Below, piece after piece: positions 61,528 to 64,000 of a DNA stretch of 64,000 nucleotides (positions are counted from its first letter, which is position 1; every line of letters starts with the position of its first letter). This stretch comes from Providencia sp. R33. GTDB lineage: Bacteria > Pseudomonadota > Gammaproteobacteria > Enterobacterales > Enterobacteriaceae. Under the pieces are notes generated by a model, which saw only the letters and a program-made list of their open reading frames with translations, ran no database searches and was not told the origin of the DNA. A program made the translations under genes and the position numbers. The DNA lies in NCBI RefSeq assembly GCF_019343475.1, contig NZ_CP072453.1:3968001-4032000 (forward strand), given 5' to 3'.

Positions 61528-62244
61528 TTAACCAAATTGTTGTCTTTTCATTTTTTCAGTTAGCTGCATTTGTACCCACCAATCATCAGTGGCTTCAATT
61601 TGCCCTTGTTCATTGATATGCGGGCGTGGTAAACCTTTGCGTTTAGCCACTTCGGCAAGCACGGGGTAACCCCCTTCAAACAGCCACTCTTGTTGTTCTT
61701 GTTCAGATAAAACGCTATGTTCACGATCGTACATTCCTGCTAATTGCCGCTGTCTTTGCGCTTCATAGAGTATTAAGGCGGAGGCGACGGAAACATTCAA
61801 TGATTGAACCATGCCTGCCATAGGAATGATGATGTGCTTATCTGCCAGTGCGAGTGCTTTTTGTGAAATTCCTTTTTTTTCTTGCCCCATCATAATACAC
61901 GTTGGGCGGGTGTAATCAATTTCACGAAAATCAACGGCATGTTCGGACAAGTTTGTTGCTAATACCTGCATATTTTGTGATTTTATTTGTGAAATAGCCT
62001 CTTCAGTTGACTGGTGAGAGGTAACTTTTACCCAGCTGTTACTGCCAGCAGCGGAAGAGACAGATAATTTGACGTGTTGATCAGGCCAACAAATAGCATG
62101 GATTTGGTGAATACCCACAGCATCAGCACTGCGGACTATCGCAGAAACATTATGAGGTTTATGGATTTCTTCAAGGCAAATCGTGAGGTCTGGCTGCCGC
62201 ATCGCCATCATTTGGCAAATGCGGCGGTAGCGGCGTTCATTCAT
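61528..62244 (-). CDS. trmH: tRNA (guanosine(18)-2'-O)-methyltransferase TrmH
   Basis: SPOUT methyltransferase forming Gm18 in the tRNA D-loop, 238 aa. Motif 1 includes HNVSAIVRSADAVG, motif 2 IMMGQEKKGISQKAL and motif 3 MVQSLNVSVASALILYEA, forming the knotted SAM site. Positioned 5 bp after spoT and 15 bp before recG, the usual spoT operon order. Confidence 0.97.
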   Translation of the reverse strand: MNERRYRRICQMMAMRQPDLTICLEEIHKPHNVSAIVRSADAVGIHQIHAICWPDQHVKLSVSSAAGSNSWVKVTSHQSTEEAISQIKSQNMQVLATNLSEHAVDFREIDYTRPTCIMMGQEKKGISQKALALADKHIIIPMAGMVQSLNVSVASALILYEAQRQRQLAGMYDREHSVLSEQEQQEWLFEGGYPVLAEVAKRKGLPRPHINEQGQIEATDDWWVQMQLTEKMKRQQFG

Positions 62245-62249
62245 ATTCG

Positions 62250-64000
62250 TTAGTTACGGTTTCGGCTTACGCGTAGAACATCCGGCATGATACGTATCTT
62301 ACGCATAACATTTGCCAGTTGAACACGGTTTTTAGTGGTAAGGCGGATAAAGGCACAGTATACGCGGCCATCTTTTTCCTCAGTATTCATACTCTGAATG
62401 CTTGAGTTGGCATCATTAATTGCAGCCGTAAGATTTGCTAACGCACCTTGATGGTTAATCATATCTACCTTGATTTCAGCGATGAAATCGGTGTCTGTTT
62501 CGTTATCCCATTCAACTGCCATAAATTTATCAGGCTCTTTTTGATAGCCACGGATATTACGGCAAGATTCATGGTGGATAACTAGCCCTTTACCAGGGCT
62601 AATATGCGCCACGATAGGGTCACCAGGAATAGGGCGACAACATTTCGCAAAGGTGATTAAGACGCCATCTGCACCTTTAATAGAAAGCTTATTACGGCTC
62701 TCAACGACAACCTGATCTTCAGGTGTGGTTTGTGGGTTGTTTTGCAAGTTCCTTGCGACGACAACACTCATTGCATTACCTAGGCCAATTTCGGCGAGTA
62801 GGTCATCAATAGAGTTGAGCTTCATACGCGCCAGTTCTGCATCAATATTACTTTGTGGAATATCGGTGAGTTTATTACCCGCTCCTAGCGCATGATTAAG
62901 CAGTCGGCGACCAAGATTAATCGAATCTTCGCGTTTTAAGTTTTTCAGTAACTGGCGAATTTTAGCACGAGCTTTTGAGCTGACGACAAAATTAAGCCAA
63001 GCGGCATTTGGACGAGCACCCGGTGCAGTAATAATTTCAACAGTTTGGCCACTTGCTAATGACTGAGAAAGTGGATAAGGTTGGCGGTCAACACGCGCAC
63101 CAACACAGGCATGGCCAATATCGGTATGCACTGCATAAGCGAAATCAACAGGGGTTGCACCTGTTGGTAATTCAACAATACGACCTTCAGGGGTGAAAAC
63201 GTAAATTTCATCAGGGAATAGGTCTGACTTCACGCTTTCGATAAATTCGAATGAACTACCTGCACTTTGCTGTAATTCAAGCAGGCTTTGCATCCAACGT
63301 TGCGCTCTGACTTGCGCGGTAGTACCTTGCTCGCCTTGCTCTTTATAAGCCCAGTGGGCTGCAACCCCCATCTCTGCCATTTGGTCCATATCTTCTGTAC
63401 GAATCTGGACTTCAACTGGCACGCCATGCGGCCCAATTAAGGAGGTATGGAGGGATTGATAACCATTGGCTTTAGGGATGGCAATATAGTCTTTAATACG
63501 CCCCGGACGCGGTTTGTATAAGCTATGCATCTGACCTAAAACACGGTAGCAAGTATCTACGTCTTTGACGATGACCCTAAAGGCATAGATATCCATGATG
63601 GAATGGAAACGTTGCTCTTTTTGGTGCATCTTGCGGTAGATAGAATATAAGTGTTTTTCTCGACCACTGACACGACAAGGAACACCTGCTTCAGTGAGTC
63701 GACCGTCAATCTCAGAGAGAATTTTTTGGATCATCTCTTTGCGGTTACCACGAGCCGCTTTAACGACTTCTTTGATAACTCGGTAACGGTTAGGGTAAAG
63801 CGCTTCAAAACCAAGCTCTTCGAGCTCAGTTTTTATATGATGTATGCCCAGCCGATGTGCCAGCGGGCTATAAATCTCAAGGGTCTCACGAGCGATGCGA
63901 CGACGCTTATCTGGCCTTAATGAGCCTAAAGTGCGCATGTTGTGAGTGCGGTCTGCCAGTTTTATCAAAATGACGCGAATGTCTTTGACCATCGCCATAA
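62250..64000 (-). CDS. spoT: Bifunctional (p)ppGpp synthetase/hydrolase SpoT (N-terminus missing)
   Basis: Main (p)ppGpp hydrolase with weak synthetase activity, answering carbon, iron and fatty-acid starvation. The window holds the last 583 or so of about 700 residues. Visible are the end of the HD hydrolase domain (IKLADRTHNMRTLGSL), the synthetase-like domain (RVSGREKHLYSIYRKM...FRVIVKDVDTCYRVLG), the TGS domain (VFTPEGRIVELPTGATPVDFAYAVHTDIG), the zinc-finger/helical region (CCRPIPGDPIVAH) and the C-terminal ACT domain. The upstream part, including the first HD residues, lies beyond the right edge. Confidence 0.97.
   Translation of the reverse strand, partial: MAMVKDIRVILIKLADRTHNMRTLGSLRPDKRRRIARETLEIYSPLAHRLGIHHIKTELEELGFEALYPNRYRVIKEVVKAARGNRKEMIQKILSEIDGRLTEAGVPCRVSGREKHLYSIYRKMHQKEQRFHSIMDIYAFRVIVKDVDTCYRVLGQMHSLYKPRPGRIKDYIAIPKANGYQSLHTSLIGPHGVPVEVQIRTEDMDQMAEMGVAAHWAYKEQGEQGTTAQVRAQRWMQSLLELQQSAGSSFEFIESVKSDLFPDEIYVFTPEGRIVELPTGATPVDFAYAVHTDIGHACVGARVDRQPYPLSQSLASGQTVEIITAPGARPNAAWLNFVVSSKARAKIRQLLKNLKREDSINLGRRLLNHALGAGNKLTDIPQSNIDAELARMKLNSIDDLLAEIGLGNAMSVVVARNLQNNPQTTPEDQVVVESRNKLSIKGADGVLITFAKCCRPIPGDPIVAHISPGKGLVIHHESCRNIRGYQKEPDKFMAVEWDNETDTDFIAEIKVDMINHQGALANLTAAINDANSSIQSMNTEEKDGRVYCAFIRLTTKNRVQLANVMRKIRIMPDVLRVSRNRN

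Overview
The window is enterobacterial chromosome of moderate-to-low GC, most probably Providencia (Morganellaceae). The housekeeping proteins resemble their E. coli counterparts over nearly their full length. ERIC/IRU repeats are abundant, fimbrial operons carry MrpJ-type regulators as in Proteus, and an ampC-ampR pair is present. The genus is inferred from recall of protein families, not from a search.

Layout. 1-12.7 kb: glpR(partial)-glpG-glpE, nfuA, gntX/bioH, feoABC, tex, greB, ompR-envZ. 12.7-13.4 kb: a tandem array of five ERIC units. 13.7-18.3 kb: pstSCAB-phoU under a Pho box. 18.8-21.3 kb: an amino-acid ABC importer (binding protein and two permeases, no ATPase gene). 21.4-25.7 kb: adeP (PurR box), yihI, hemN, separated by more ERIC copies, one of them split by a MITE-like element. 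25.9-43.5 kb: an accessory island between hemN and glnG, holding ampC-ampR and two tandem chaperone-usher fimbrial operons. The operons carry five MrpJ-like regulators and three two-domain adhesins. 44.1-48.5 kb: glnG-glnL-glnA with NtrC sites and a sigma54 promoter. 48.6-49.6 kb: a His/Cys-rich PadR (YqjI-like) regulator with three palindromic operators. 49.9-54.6 kb: typA, a decayed coiled-coil/HTH locus, yihX, dtd, fabY. 54.6-64 kb: yicH, xanP, gltS, recG, trmH, spoT(partial).

The genes fall into responses to iron (feo with Fur and FNR sites), phosphate (pst/pho), nitrogen (ntrBC/glnA), purines (adeP and xanP, each with a PurR-like site), osmolarity (ompR/envZ), the stringent response (spoT) and adhesion.

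The most interesting observations are these. (1) A 271-273 bp non-coding element with GGGGCTGTTTAT termini and TA duplications occurs twice. One copy split an ERIC element. The other landed in the feoB-feoC junction, created feoB's present stop codon and pulled the two genes apart. (2) The duplicated fimbrial operons have conserved assembly genes, divergent adhesin tips, an extra adhesin gene flanked by mrpJ genes, an mrpJ paralogue off-frame by one base in an A-tract at its start, and an inverted repeat that can mask the major pilin ribosome-binding site. (3) ERIC arrays lie at or near synteny break points relative to E. coli.
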